Below, in pieces: positions 8,050 through 16,520 of a stretch of DNA of 42,709 nucleotides (the first letter of the stretch is position 1; each line of letters starts with the position of its first letter). Location: contig CACXDL010000004.1 of assembly GCA_902766395.1 (NCBI GenBank), forward strand, positions 1-42,709, read 5' to 3'. The stretch comes from an uncultured bacterium (lineage in GTDB: Bacteria; Cyanobacteriota; Vampirovibrionia; Gastranaerophilales; Gastranaerophilaceae). The notes under the pieces were generated by a model, which worked only from the letters and a program-made list of their open reading frames with translations, made no database searches and was not told the origin of the DNA. The translations under genes were made by a program, and so were the position numbers.

Positions 8050-8099
8050 TGCCATCTTGCTATCGCAAGCTGCTCCGGCTCTTCACACTGGCTTACGCA
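8050..8099 (-). repeat. Dispersed repeat, copy B
   Basis: Best-preserved copy. Outer arms GAGCC (8044-8048) and GGCTC (8077-8081) enclose the hairpin CTTGC (8056-8060), TATC, GCAAG (8065-8069). The A/T in the outer arms is replaced by T/A in both arms of the copy at position 1, a compensatory change. Confidence 0.85.
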
Positions 8100-8100
8100 T

Positions 8101-8127
8101 AAAAAAAAGAGTATCTTAATGATACCC
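8101..8127 (-). terminator. Intrinsic terminator on the minus strand with no gene upstream
   Basis: Seven-pair stem, ATTAA loop and T8. No minus-strand coding gene lies between here and surE, so it must end a non-coding transcript. Confidence 0.7.
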
Positions 8128-8220
8128 TTTGGAATGCTTTTTACCATTCCTCGTAATAGTGAAGTGTGAAGTGTGTGCTTAAAGTCCAGATTAATATCCT
8201 TCGTTAAGCATCCTCGTGTT
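8101..8220 (-). ncRNA. Candidate structured small RNA
   Basis: On the minus strand, 5' to 3': a stem of TGCTTAA/TTAAGCA (8210-8204 with 8182-8176) around a 21-base loop, an unpaired CA/CU-rich stretch, a GGAATG/CATTCC hairpin (8150-8131), then GGGTATC/GATACTC (8127-8109, one G-U) followed by eight T (8108-8101), a good intrinsic terminator. The motif ACGAGGA(A)TG occurs twice. There is no open frame with a ribosome site. The 5' end is not defined; weak -10-like TATACT lies near 8240. I know no family that matches it. Confidence 0.5.
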
Positions 8221-8303
8221 TACATGTATATAAAGTATATTTTGTATATACGATTGCTATATTTTAAATTTTTCGCTTAACACTTCTTAATAATAAATTT
8301 TAT

Positions 8304-8332
8304 TAGTAATTTTAGCAACCTTATATTATACT
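8304..8332 (+). promoter_or_regulatory. Possible surE promoter
   Basis: TAGTAA (8304-8309), 17 bases, TATACT (8327-8332). The -35 is poor; the -10 is good and lies 18 bases before the ATG, giving a short leader with AGAGG. Confidence 0.4.
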
Positions 8333-8350
8333 CTTATATAAGAGGTAAAT

Positions 8351-9130
8351 ATGAATATATTAATATCTAATGATGATGGAATTAATTCTGACGGAATAAA
8401 AGCGCTTGCCAATATTTTGTCAAAAAAACATAATGTATATGTTGTAGCTCCTGATTCTCAAAAAAGTGCAATGAGCCAATCTTTGACTATAAGAGATAAA
8501 ATTGCTGTTAAAACTATTAAAAAAGAAGAGATAAATGCAAAAAAAATTATTACAACTTCCGGAACTCCTGCTGATTGTGTAAAATTAGCAATCACAACTC
8601 TTTTAAAAAAAGATGAGTTACCTGACGTTGTTATTTCCGGAATAAATCATGGGCCTAATCTGGGACATGATGTATGCTATTCCGGGACGGTTGCAGCCGC
8701 TTTAGAAGCGGCACGTCTGGGATATAAGGCTATTGCTGTTTCAATTGTCGCAAAAGAGTGGAATTATAATGATTTTGTTTATCCTGCTGAATTTGTGTCC
8801 TATTTACTAGAAAATTATCCTGATACAAAAGTAGGAACAGTATTAAATATTAATATTCCTAAAGTTGATAAAAGTGAAATTAAAGGTCTGTCATATACTC
8901 ATTTAGCAGGAAGGGTCTTCACAAGTGAATATGCAAAAGTATCTGAAAATGATAAGGTGGAAGAGTATGTATTGGCCGGTGTTCCTGCTTATGACTCTCA
9001 AAGCGATTTGACTGACATTCAGGCTGTCAGGCAGTGTAAAATTTCTATAACTCCCCTGAATTTCAACATGACTGATAATGATACTTTAAATAATTTGACT
9101 AAAACTTCTTTAGTGTCTTGTTTTTTATGA
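8351..9130 (+). CDS. surE: 5'/3'-nucleotidase SurE
   Basis: A metal-dependent nucleoside monophosphate phosphatase of 259 residues. The family hallmarks are all present: ILISNDDGINSDGI at the N-terminus (D8 and D9 are metal ligands), the serine in DSQKSAMSQS, GTPADCVKLA, and VISGINHGPNLGHDVCYSGTVAAA, whose Asn is the other ligand. It dephosphorylates nucleotides and short polyphosphate in stationary phase or stress. A short leader with AGAGG precedes it. Cytosolic. Confidence 0.97.
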   Translation: MNILISNDDGINSDGIKALANILSKKHNVYVVAPDSQKSAMSQSLTIRDKIAVKTIKKEEINAKKIITTSGTPADCVKLAITTLLKKDELPDVVISGINHGPNLGHDVCYSGTVAAALEAARLGYKAIAVSIVAKEWNYNDFVYPAEFVSYLLENYPDTKVGTVLNINIPKVDKSEIKGLSYTHLAGRVFTSEYAKVSENDKVEEYVLAGVPAYDSQSDLTDIQAVRQCKISITPLNFNMTDNDTLNNLTKTSLVSCFL

Positions 9131-9231
9131 TATGTAAATAAATGTTACACAAAATTTTTCCAAATAAGCAATTTTATAAAAATAAAATACTTTATATAAG
9201 TGTATATAGGAAAGAGGATACACTTAGTATT

Positions 9232-9435
9232 ATGAAAGAACAAGAATTAAACACATTAATGTCAGTAGTTTCAGATCCGGTAGAAAATGTTTATAAATTG
9301 GATTCATATAGAGATATCTCTGAAATTCAGAGAATAATCAGAATTTTTAATATTTCTGAAGAACAACATAACCGTCATATTATGTTTTCAATCGAAAGTT
9401 TAGCCACATTAAGACTTGTTATGAGTAATAATTAA
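9232..9435 (+). CDS. Small unknown protein
   Basis: 67 residues starting at MKEQELNTL. The frame is open further upstream to 9142, but the AAAGAGG at 9211-9217 and the TATATAAG-type -10 near 9193 favour the downstream start; the spacing of about 14 bases is long, so the start is uncertain. Predicted helical and acidic, no membrane segment, no motif that I recognise. It lies 100 bases after surE and ends in a strong terminator, so it may be its own short transcript. Confidence 0.6.
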   Translation: MKEQELNTLMSVVSDPVENVYKLDSYRDISEIQRIIRIFNISEEQHNRHIMFSIESLATLRLVMSNN

Positions 9436-9466
9436 TTACTCAAGTCTTATATGGCGCCAGATTTCA

Positions 9467-9493
9467 CCCTTGCTTGTATATAAGCAGGGGTTT
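9467..9493 (+). terminator. Intrinsic terminator
   Basis: CCCTTGCTT (9467-9475), GTATAT loop, AAGCAGGGG (9482-9490) with one G-T pair, then TTTATT. It separates the small gene from the convergent dgkA. Confidence 0.8.
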
Positions 9494-9497
9494 ATTG

Positions 9498-9878
9498 TTA
9501 TCCGAATATAAATTTGAAAATAGGAGGTACAAAAAGTATAAGTCCGACAATTACGGAACTTATTGTAACGACCATTACAGCCCCTGCGGCTATGTCTTTT
9601 GCCATGCCAACCATTCTTGAATATTTATTATGATAAATAGAATCCAGTGCAAATTCTATTGCCGAATTAAACATTTCTGCAGATATTACAGATGCAATAA
9701 CGATAATGATTATACACAATTTTGAAGTAGAAAAATCAAATAATAACGCAGTTAATAGCGCAAGAATACCAGCGCAAAAGTGTACTTTTATATTTCTTTC
9801 GCTGCGAATTGTAAGCCACATGCCCTTGCGCGCATTTTTAAATGTGTTTGAAAATTTTTGTCCTTTATACTTTGTCAT
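9498..9878 (-). CDS. dgkA: Diacylglycerol/undecaprenol kinase, DgkA family
   Basis: A 126-residue integral membrane kinase that phosphorylates diacylglycerol or, in most bacteria outside proteobacteria, undecaprenol. Three transmembrane helices are visible (about 33-50, 55-75 and 95-122). The active-site motifs SAEMFNSAIE (E in helix 2) and AKDIAAGAV are conserved. It overlaps ybeY by 14 bases. The order pgpH-ybeY-dgkA matches the B. subtilis yqfF-yqfG-dgkA arrangement, which favours undecaprenol kinase activity. Confidence 0.94.
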   Translation of the reverse strand: MTKYKGQKFSNTFKNARKGMWLTIRSERNIKVHFCAGILALLTALLFDFSTSKLCIIIIVIASVISAEMFNSAIEFALDSIYHNKYSRMVGMAKDIAAGAVMVVTISSVIVGLILFVPPIFKFIFG

Positions 9879-10377
9879 AAAAAATATTTACACTTTCTAA
9901 TGCTTTTTTTTGAAAATCTATAACAAAATTATAATCATCTTGTGTTTGATGGTCAAATCCTAAAAGATGTAATATTCCATGTGAGATAAAAAATATGAGT
10001 TCGTCTTCTTTTGAAATATTTTTTTCTTTTGCACTTTCTTCTATCTTATCAAGTGCAATTATTATTTCTCCCAAGTTAATATCTCCATCAAGAACAAATC
10101 TTTCGTCTTCTTGAGAATCTGCAAATACTGCAAAGGTTATTATATCTGCAGGGTAATCTTTACCCCTGTATTCTCTATTTATTTCATGTGTTTTTTCCCC
10201 ATTGCAGAGCAGAAAATCAAATGTAATTGATTTATAATTGTATCCATGGATACAACAATTTTCTGAAATATCCGGACATGTCATATAAAAATTAAAGATT
10301 TTATTTGCAATGTCTGTCACATTCACAGATGTTTTTTCTTTATATATATTTTCGCAAGCGATATTTAGTTTTTTCAT
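9865..10377 (-). CDS. ybeY: Endoribonuclease YbeY
   Basis: A single-strand-specific zinc endoribonuclease needed for 16S rRNA 3' maturation and ribosome quality control. At 170 residues it has the usual length. The zinc triad is HGILHLLGFDH with H133, H137 and H143; the preceding REYRGKDYPADIITF and GDINLGEIIIA blocks are also characteristic. It lies 6 bases downstream of pgpH and overlaps dgkA. Confidence 0.96.
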   Translation of the reverse strand: MKKLNIACENIYKEKTSVNVTDIANKIFNFYMTCPDISENCCIHGYNYKSITFDFLLCNGEKTHEINREYRGKDYPADIITFAVFADSQEDERFVLDGDINLGEIIIALDKIEESAKEKNISKEDELIFFISHGILHLLGFDHQTQDDYNFVIDFQKKALESVNIFYDKV

Positions 10378-10383
10378 TTCATC

Positions 10384-12633
10384 CTACAATTTATGAAAAC
10401 TGTTATCATCATTATCATTATTTTTTTCTTGTGTATCTTGCTCTTTAGAGATTATTGCAGGTTTGGAGGCTTCAAGTTCTTTAATTTTGTTTTCAAGATC
10501 TTCATCCAGTGCGCTTGCAGGCATTTCAATTTTATTTTTCTTAAATTCTTCTGCAATGTTTTCTTGATATTTAATTCTGTTATGCTGCATGCCTCTGAGA
10601 ATACGACTGAAAGTCGCAGAGATTACCTTCAGATCTTTAAGGGTCAGAGGACTATCTTCAAGCTGGCCGTCATTTAATCTTTCAATTATTATTTTGTTTA
10701 TAATTTGCTCAATTTCTTCTGGCGTTGCTGCTTTTAATGCACGAACAGCAGATTCTACTGCATCAGCAATCATCAATATTGCAGTTTCTTTACGATTAGG
10801 CTTAGGCCCTGTGTAGCGATATTGCTCTTCTTTTACATTTTCTGAACCTTCTTCAGCTACTGCTTGATTATAAAAGTATTTAGCAACCCCTTCTCCGTGG
10901 TGTTGAAGAATGAAATCATTGATTACACTAGGTAATCCATATTCTTTTGCCAGTTCAACCCCATCTTTTGGGTGAGCAGTGATAACCATTTTACTAAGTC
11001 TTGGTGTTAAGTTGTTGTGAGGATTTTCAATACTGAAATAAGATTGATTTTCTACAAAAAATAATGGTCTTTTCAGTTTCCCAATATCGTGATAAAATGC
11101 TCCGACTCGTGCGAGTATCGGGTTTGCTCCAATTGCTTCTGCTGCAGCTTCACAAAGATTTGAAACCATCAAACTGTGATGATATGTTCCCGGAGCTTCA
11201 ATTTGCAAGCGTTTAAGTAATGGCTGATTGTGATCTCCTAGTTCAGCTAAACCGTACGGAGTGATAATATGGAAAGTGCTTTCCAGTAATGGAGATAAGC
11301 CCAAAGCTAAAATTGAACTTAAAAGGCCATTTGCAAATATTAAAATACAATCTTGTACAATTAGAGCATTGTTAATATCAATTAAGCATTTATCAATTAA
11401 ATATAAACTTACAAGTATTAAAATTCCTGCCAAACTCAGGTGAAATCCGACTTTAATAAGATCAAATCTTCTGGTATATTTAATTCTTGATATTGTAATC
11501 ATTCCAATCAATGCCAATAGTACAAAAGAAATTATAAATTGTGATTTATACTGCATTCCTACCGTCATTACTGCGATAATCAAACTTGATAAAAGGAATG
11601 CAATTCTTGGATTAAGGAATATAGATGCAAGAATTATAACTGCCGGTAATGGTATAATATATGGTGAAAAACCTGTAGGTAACAATACGCCAATCAAACA
11701 AGTAATCGTTGCAAGAACGCCGGAAAGTGCCAAATATTTTGCTTCTAAAAAGTTTTTTTCATAAAATTTTAAGTATGCTAAAAATATCAGACACACAAGC
11801 AATACTAATATGTATATTGATACTGCACCTTGCCAGTTAAGTTCATATACGTTATAACCGGCTTCTCTTAGTGCATCTCTTTTTAAACGTGTAATAGGTT
11901 CCCCTTCAAACACTATTTTTTCGCCTTTTTGGAATGTCACGGTAACAGGCTTAACTGTTTGCTGTGCATTTGTTTTTGCTATTTCGGTAGCCGCGTCATC
12001 CACAACTAAATTTGGAACTATAACTTGCTCTAAAAGCGCTGAAATTACTGCAACCTGACGTTTTGAAACATTTGATACCAAATTTTGTTGTATAAGATTT
12101 TGTATGTTCCCTTTTTGGTAATCACTTTCTTTAATGCCGACATGCAGGATATTCATTAATGACAAAGATGCTTTATCAAAAGCTTCTCTCAGGCTTCCTT
12201 CATCTACATGCAGTAAAAAATCTACTATAAAATTCTTTTTAGGATTATCTGTTAAATCTAACAGTATATTTATATCTTTACTTTTTTCCTGATCTGTAGA
12301 GGATTTCTTTCGTATCTGAATAATGGAACTTTGAAGTGTCTCCAAATTGGATTTAATAAAATCATCCTCCGCCGGAACAAGGATAGGCTCTACTTTTTGT
12401 GCAACTTCTCTTTTGTGTAATTCTGTTTTTTTTGCATCTACAACGACAAGAGTTTTTTCTGCAATAATATCTTTTTTACTTATTCCATTTTCAATAACAT
12501 TTTGAAAAAAGAAATTCTGAGATGCAATAATTGCAGTAATGATTAAACTAAAGCACAGTAAACTTGAAACTTTTACTACTTTTGAGGATGTAAAAATTTC
12601 CTTTAAAGTTTCAATATATTCACTTTTTATCAT
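10384..12633 (-). CDS. pgpH: 7TM-HD cyclic di-AMP phosphodiesterase (PgpH type)
   Basis: A 749-residue membrane enzyme predicted to hydrolyse cyclic di-AMP. Order: TM1 (about 24-40), extracytoplasmic 7TMR-HDED domain (about 50-265), a 7TM block (about 270-445), then a cytoplasmic HD domain with H485/H486 (GTYHHSLM), H515-D516 (FYHDIGKL), H553 (ITAHPKDG) and H578-H579 (ILQHHGEG). The C-terminal 45 residues are charged and low complexity. It heads the pgpH-ybeY-dgkA cluster. PhoH, often adjacent, is not here. Confidence 0.95.
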   Translation of the reverse strand: MIKSEYIETLKEIFTSSKVVKVSSLLCFSLIITAIIASQNFFFQNVIENGISKKDIIAEKTLVVVDAKKTELHKREVAQKVEPILVPAEDDFIKSNLETLQSSIIQIRKKSSTDQEKSKDINILLDLTDNPKKNFIVDFLLHVDEGSLREAFDKASLSLMNILHVGIKESDYQKGNIQNLIQQNLVSNVSKRQVAVISALLEQVIVPNLVVDDAATEIAKTNAQQTVKPVTVTFQKGEKIVFEGEPITRLKRDALREAGYNVYELNWQGAVSIYILVLLVCLIFLAYLKFYEKNFLEAKYLALSGVLATITCLIGVLLPTGFSPYIIPLPAVIILASIFLNPRIAFLLSSLIIAVMTVGMQYKSQFIISFVLLALIGMITISRIKYTRRFDLIKVGFHLSLAGILILVSLYLIDKCLIDINNALIVQDCILIFANGLLSSILALGLSPLLESTFHIITPYGLAELGDHNQPLLKRLQIEAPGTYHHSLMVSNLCEAAAEAIGANPILARVGAFYHDIGKLKRPLFFVENQSYFSIENPHNNLTPRLSKMVITAHPKDGVELAKEYGLPSVINDFILQHHGEGVAKYFYNQAVAEEGSENVKEEQYRYTGPKPNRKETAILMIADAVESAVRALKAATPEEIEQIINKIIIERLNDGQLEDSPLTLKDLKVISATFSRILRGMQHNRIKYQENIAEEFKKNKIEMPASALDEDLENKIKELEASKPAIISKEQDTQEKNNDNDDNSFHKL

Positions 12634-12733
12634 ATATAAAAATCCTATTCTCTTCTTTTTACAATACTAATTTTATATACGGAATACTTTTTTTCAAGTA
12701 TTTTTAAAGGATTTAGTTTATAAGGATGATATA

Positions 12734-13984
12734 TTATAAGACATGTTGAATGTATTTTTCAATTTCTTCATCGTTATTCATTTCTGTTACAGCGACAAGA
12801 ATTTTTCTATTATCTAACTTTATCCCGCCTAAAATACCATTATTTTGTAAATTATTTAAAAACTTGTCTGAGTCAGATACTTCAATAGTGAATTCATTGA
12901 AGAAATTTGTATTTAGAATTTTTACTCCTTTTTGCTCAAGTTTTGAAGCTAATTTGTGTGCGTTGAGTGTAGAGAGGTATCCGGCTTGATAAACCCCTTT
13001 TTCTCCCATTACTGACAGGTATAAAGTAGCACATAATCCTATCAGAGCCTGATTAGAACATATGTTGCTTGTAGCTTTTTCTCTTTTTATGTGTTGTTCT
13101 CTTGTTTGTATAGTAAGGCAAAAAGCTTGTTTACCATCTGCATCAGTAGTTCTTCCTGCCAGTCTGCCTGGTAATTGACGCATGAATTTTTCCCTGCAGG
13201 CAATAAACCCTGCACTTGGGCCTCCAAAGTTCATTGGTATGCCCAGAGTCTGAATATCTCCTACAACAATATCTGCTCCATATTCAGAAGGAGGCTTAAG
13301 TATTGACAGTGTTGAAACATCTGTACAAACAATGAGCAATGTATCTTCTTTTTTCTCAGGTTTTAGTATTTCTCCGTAATAATCAGGTGTTTGAATAAGT
13401 ATACAAGCATATTCAGATGTTTGTTCAGGAATTACATTCACCCATTCAATTTCTATTCCTTTAGGGTATGTGTAGGTTTGTATTACTTTTTTGTATTCAG
13501 GATTTATAGAGTTAAAGATGCATACTTTGTATTTTTTAGAAATCCTGCAAGCCATTAATATTGCTTCAGCGCAGGCTGTTCCCCCATCGTACACTGTTGC
13601 GTTGGAAATATCCATACCTGTTAATCTGCAAATCATTGTTTGAAATTCGTACATAACTTGTAGTGTTCCTTGTGATATTTCAGGTTGATATGGTGTATAA
13701 GCAGTGTTAAATTCAAATCTGCTTGCAACTTGTGAAATACATGCAGGAATAAATTTGTTATAAATACCTCCGCCCATGAAATTTATGTAATCAGATTTGT
13801 TTTCTTTTGCCAAAGCCTTAACTTTTCTTTGAGTTTCCATTTCTGATAAGCCGTCAGGCAAATTCAATTCTCCCATTCTTACATTCTGAGGAATTTGTTT
13901 GAACAAATCTTCTACGGTGTTGATTCCGATTTCGTTACACATTTGTTTTATTGTTTCATTGTTATGTACTAAAAAATTTTTCAT
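12734..13984 (-). CDS. gcvPA: Glycine dehydrogenase (decarboxylating) subunit 1
   Basis: The alpha subunit of the split P-protein of the glycine cleavage system (416 residues, slightly shorter than the usual 440-450). Family blocks are clear: FMGGGIYNKFIPACI, YTPYQPEISQGTLQVMYEFQ, NATVYDGGTACAEA, GDIQTLGIPMNFGGPSAGFIA and ATSNICSNQAL. The pyridoxal phosphate lysine is on the other subunit, GcvPB, whose gene is expected next but is absent: only about 100 bases separate this stop from pgpH. It starts 2 bases after the gcvH stop. Confidence 0.95.
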   Translation of the reverse strand: MKNFLVHNNETIKQMCNEIGINTVEDLFKQIPQNVRMGELNLPDGLSEMETQRKVKALAKENKSDYINFMGGGIYNKFIPACISQVASRFEFNTAYTPYQPEISQGTLQVMYEFQTMICRLTGMDISNATVYDGGTACAEAILMACRISKKYKVCIFNSINPEYKKVIQTYTYPKGIEIEWVNVIPEQTSEYACILIQTPDYYGEILKPEKKEDTLLIVCTDVSTLSILKPPSEYGADIVVGDIQTLGIPMNFGGPSAGFIACREKFMRQLPGRLAGRTTDADGKQAFCLTIQTREQHIKREKATSNICSNQALIGLCATLYLSVMGEKGVYQAGYLSTLNAHKLASKLEQKGVKILNTNFFNEFTIEVSDSDKFLNNLQNNGILGGIKLDNRKILVAVTEMNNDEEIEKYIQHVL

Positions 13985-13986
13985 AA

Positions 13987-14367
13987 TTATTCCACTTCTG
14001 ATTTGTAATCGTCATAATTCATAAGATCTTTTGAGTCGTTGTCAAAATTATCTGCACTTATTTTAACAAGCCAACCTCCTTCGTAACAATCTTCATTTAA
14101 TTTTTCCGGTGAATCAACCAGTTGCTCATTAATCTCTGTAATTTCTCCGCTAACAGGCAGATAAATTTCTGAAGCCGCTTTTACAGATTCGATATTTGCA
14201 AAAGTTTCTCCCTTGCCAAAATTATCTCCGACAGATGGTAATTCCAAAAATACAATATCTCCCAGCTGTTCAATTGCGTATTCTGTTAAACCAACAACGT
14301 ACTTATCTCCATCTTTAACAATATATTCATGTGATTTTGAACATAACATATTTTCTCTGTAACTCAT
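13987..14367 (-). CDS. gcvH: Glycine cleavage system H protein
   Basis: The lipoyl carrier that shuttles the aminomethyl group between P, T and L proteins. 126 residues, the standard size. Lipoylation site K63 lies in the canonical ESVKAASEIYLPVSGEI context, followed by INEQLVDSPEKLNEDCYEGGWL. It lies between gcvT (22 bases) and gcvPA (2 bases), with lipA upstream in the same direction, so the enzyme that builds its cofactor is co-expressed. Confidence 0.97.
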   Translation of the reverse strand: MSYRENMLCSKSHEYIVKDGDKYVVGLTEYAIEQLGDIVFLELPSVGDNFGKGETFANIESVKAASEIYLPVSGEITEINEQLVDSPEKLNEDCYEGGWLVKISADNFDNDSKDLMNYDDYKSEVE

Positions 14368-14389
14368 AGCTATTCTCCTTATATTAAAA

Positions 14390-15490
14390 TTAAACTTTGT
14401 TTCTTTTTTGAATAAATGGCCTGTTTACTATTTTGGCATCATGTAATTTTTCTCTTATCATAATCTGAATTGTTGTACCTGTAATTATTTGGTCAATATT
14501 TTTAACATATCCAAGTGCTATATTTTTACCGGTAGATGGTGAAACTCCACCACTTGTAACGATACCGACTTTTTCTCCATTGTAATATATTTCATATCCA
14601 TGTCTTGGGATGTTACGGTCTTCCATTTCTAAACCAATTAGTTTTCTTTGTATTCCATTATGAATTTGATTCATAATGATATCCTTGCCGTTGTAGTCAG
14701 AAACTTTATCTTTAGGAACAGACCAGGAAAGTCCGGCTTCTATTGGAGTTGTTGTTTCATCAAGATCATTTCCGTACAGGTGAAGAGCTGCTTCAAGTCT
14801 TAGAGTATCTCTTGCACCCAGACCTATGGGTTTAATTCCAAATTCTTGTCCTTCTTTTAATATTTCATCCCACAAGTATTCTGAATATTCATTTTCCATT
14901 AACAGTTCAAAACCGTCTTCTCCTGTGTATCCTGTTCTGGATGCAAGAAGCTTTACATCTGCGATAACTGCCGGTTTAATAGTAAAGGATTTCTGATCTT
15001 CAATATTATACCCCATTTTTTTCATAAGATTAATTGCTTTAGGGCCCTGAATTGCAAGTAAGGAGTAATTATGAGATTGGTTGTCAATATTAACATTCAT
15101 TCCTCTTCTGTTTCGGACTAACCAATTTAAGTCTTCATCAATTCTTGATGCATTACAAATGACCAGATAGCATTCAATTCCTATTTTGTAAATAATTAAA
15201 TCATCTACTAAACCACCGTTTTTATTTGTTAATTGACAATAGACCGCCTTCTCATATTGTAATTTGTCTATTGATTGAGGGACAACTTTGTTCAAAAATT
15301 TAGTTGCATCTTTTCCGGAAACAAAAACTTCTCCCATATGAGAAACATCAAATAATCCTACATGATCTCTGACGGTTTTGTGCTCTTCAATTATTGATGA
15401 ATATTGAACCGGCATGTGCCAGCCTGCAAAATCCACCATTTTTGCTCCGAGTTTAACGTGTTTGCCATGTAAATATGTCTCTTTTACCAT
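14390..15490 (-). CDS. gcvT: Glycine cleavage system T protein (aminomethyltransferase)
   Basis: A tetrahydrofolate-dependent aminomethyltransferase of 366 residues. Typical blocks: HGKHVKLGAKMVDFAGWHMPVQY near the N-terminus (seen in parts), VGLFDVSHMGEV, ASRTGYTGEDGFELL and GLGARDTLRLEAALHLYGNDLD. The ATG at 15490 is chosen over an upstream TTG because TTGAGGGGG, a strong ribosome site, sits 9 bases before it and would otherwise be coding. It is 73 bases downstream of lipA. Confidence 0.96.
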   Translation of the reverse strand: MVKETYLHGKHVKLGAKMVDFAGWHMPVQYSSIIEEHKTVRDHVGLFDVSHMGEVFVSGKDATKFLNKVVPQSIDKLQYEKAVYCQLTNKNGGLVDDLIIYKIGIECYLVICNASRIDEDLNWLVRNRRGMNVNIDNQSHNYSLLAIQGPKAINLMKKMGYNIEDQKSFTIKPAVIADVKLLASRTGYTGEDGFELLMENEYSEYLWDEILKEGQEFGIKPIGLGARDTLRLEAALHLYGNDLDETTTPIEAGLSWSVPKDKVSDYNGKDIIMNQIHNGIQRKLIGLEMEDRNIPRHGYEIYYNGEKVGIVTSGGVSPSTGKNIALGYVKNIDQIITGTTIQIMIREKLHDAKIVNRPFIQKRNKV

Positions 15491-15563
15491 GTTGCAAATC
15501 CCCCTCAACTATCCCTATTTTTTCACGTTTGTATCACCTTTGTCAATGAGATATTTAGATAAG

Positions 15564-16406
15564 TTACGCCAGTTTGTATGCATTGTATGAACTGCGAACA
15601 AGGGGACCGATTTGATAATTTTTAAAGCCTATATCTTTTGCAATACTTTTTAAAACATCATACTCTTTAGGGGTATAATATTTAGAAACTTCCAAATGAT
15701 TTTTAGAGGGCTGAATATATTGACCAATTGTCAATATATCGCATCCGACATTTTTTAAATCTTTTAAAGTAGACTTAATCTGTTCAGTAGTTTCACCTAA
15801 GCCAATCATAAGTCCGGATTTTGTCTTAATATTACTGTTATTTTTAATATATTTTAGTACATTTAGTGAGTCGTTATAGTTCCCTTGAGGTCGTGCAGTG
15901 TGAAAAATTTCTTTTACTGTTTCAATGTTGTGATTAAATACATCCGGATGAGTTTCAATTATTGTATCTAATGATTTTTGGTTATTTTTAAAATCGGGTG
16001 TTAAAATTTCAATTTTGGTGTCCGGAGAAATTTTTCGTATTTCATAAATACATTGTGCAAAATGTTTTGCTCCGCCGTCTTCAAGGTCATCTCTTGTAAC
16101 GGATGTAATAACTGTATATTTTAATCCAAGTGATTTTACTGCTTTTGCTATATTTTTGGGCTCTGAAGGATCAAGAGGTTCAGGTTTGTTGCAAGTAATA
16201 TTACAGTATTTGCAGTTTCTGGTACAATTATTTCCCATAATTAAAAATGTGGCAGTTTTGTTTGTGTAACATTCATTTTTGTTGGGACAACGAGCATTTT
16301 CGCATACAGTATTAAGGCAGTTAACTTTAAGAATCTTTCTTACTTCTTTTGTTTTATCTGTATCTATTATTGGTCTTTTTAAGTATTCAGGTAACCTTTG
16401 ACGCAA
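15564..16406 (-). CDS. lipA: Lipoyl synthase
   Basis: A radical SAM enzyme inserting two sulfurs into octanoyl-protein. I set the start at a TTG (16406), because AAGGAG lies 7 bases before it and the protein then begins MRQRLPEYLKRP, typical of LipA; the frame is open to an ATG at 16445. With this start (280 residues) the auxiliary cluster ligands are C35, C40 and C46 and the radical SAM cluster is C61-x3-C65-x2-C68 (CTRNCKYC). The conserved C-terminal RSSY motif (VRSSYNA) is present. It is placed with the gcv genes whose H protein needs lipoate. No octanoyltransferase gene is in the window. Confidence 0.95.
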   Translation of the reverse strand: MRQRLPEYLKRPIIDTDKTKEVRKILKVNCLNTVCENARCPNKNECYTNKTATFLIMGNNCTRNCKYCNITCNKPEPLDPSEPKNIAKAVKSLGLKYTVITSVTRDDLEDGGAKHFAQCIYEIRKISPDTKIEILTPDFKNNQKSLDTIIETHPDVFNHNIETVKEIFHTARPQGNYNDSLNVLKYIKNNSNIKTKSGLMIGLGETTEQIKSTLKDLKNVGCDILTIGQYIQPSKNHLEVSKYYTPKEYDVLKSIAKDIGFKNYQIGPLVRSSYNAYKLA

Positions 16407-16520
16407 TTTTATCTCCTTAAAATCCTTAATAAAATTATATAACAAATTTATTTTTGTTTGGTTTTATGTTATAATGATATAGTATAAAGTAATATAAAAT
16501 GAATTTATAGGAGTCATAAG

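Noticed and set aside
7920..8119. Two overlapping open frames on the plus strand in the repeat region
   Set aside because: They have no ribosome site, they run through repeated DNA and hairpins, and their translations show no protein-like pattern. The repeat itself explains them.
12683..12702. AATACTT/AAGTATT hairpin between gcvPA and pgpH
   Set aside because: Only seven AT pairs, T run on the wrong strand for gcvPA; treated as chance in AT-rich DNA.
14368..16445. Glycine riboswitch before gcvT or lipA
   Set aside because: The 73-base gap before gcvT and the leader of lipA are too short and lack the tandem aptamer signature.
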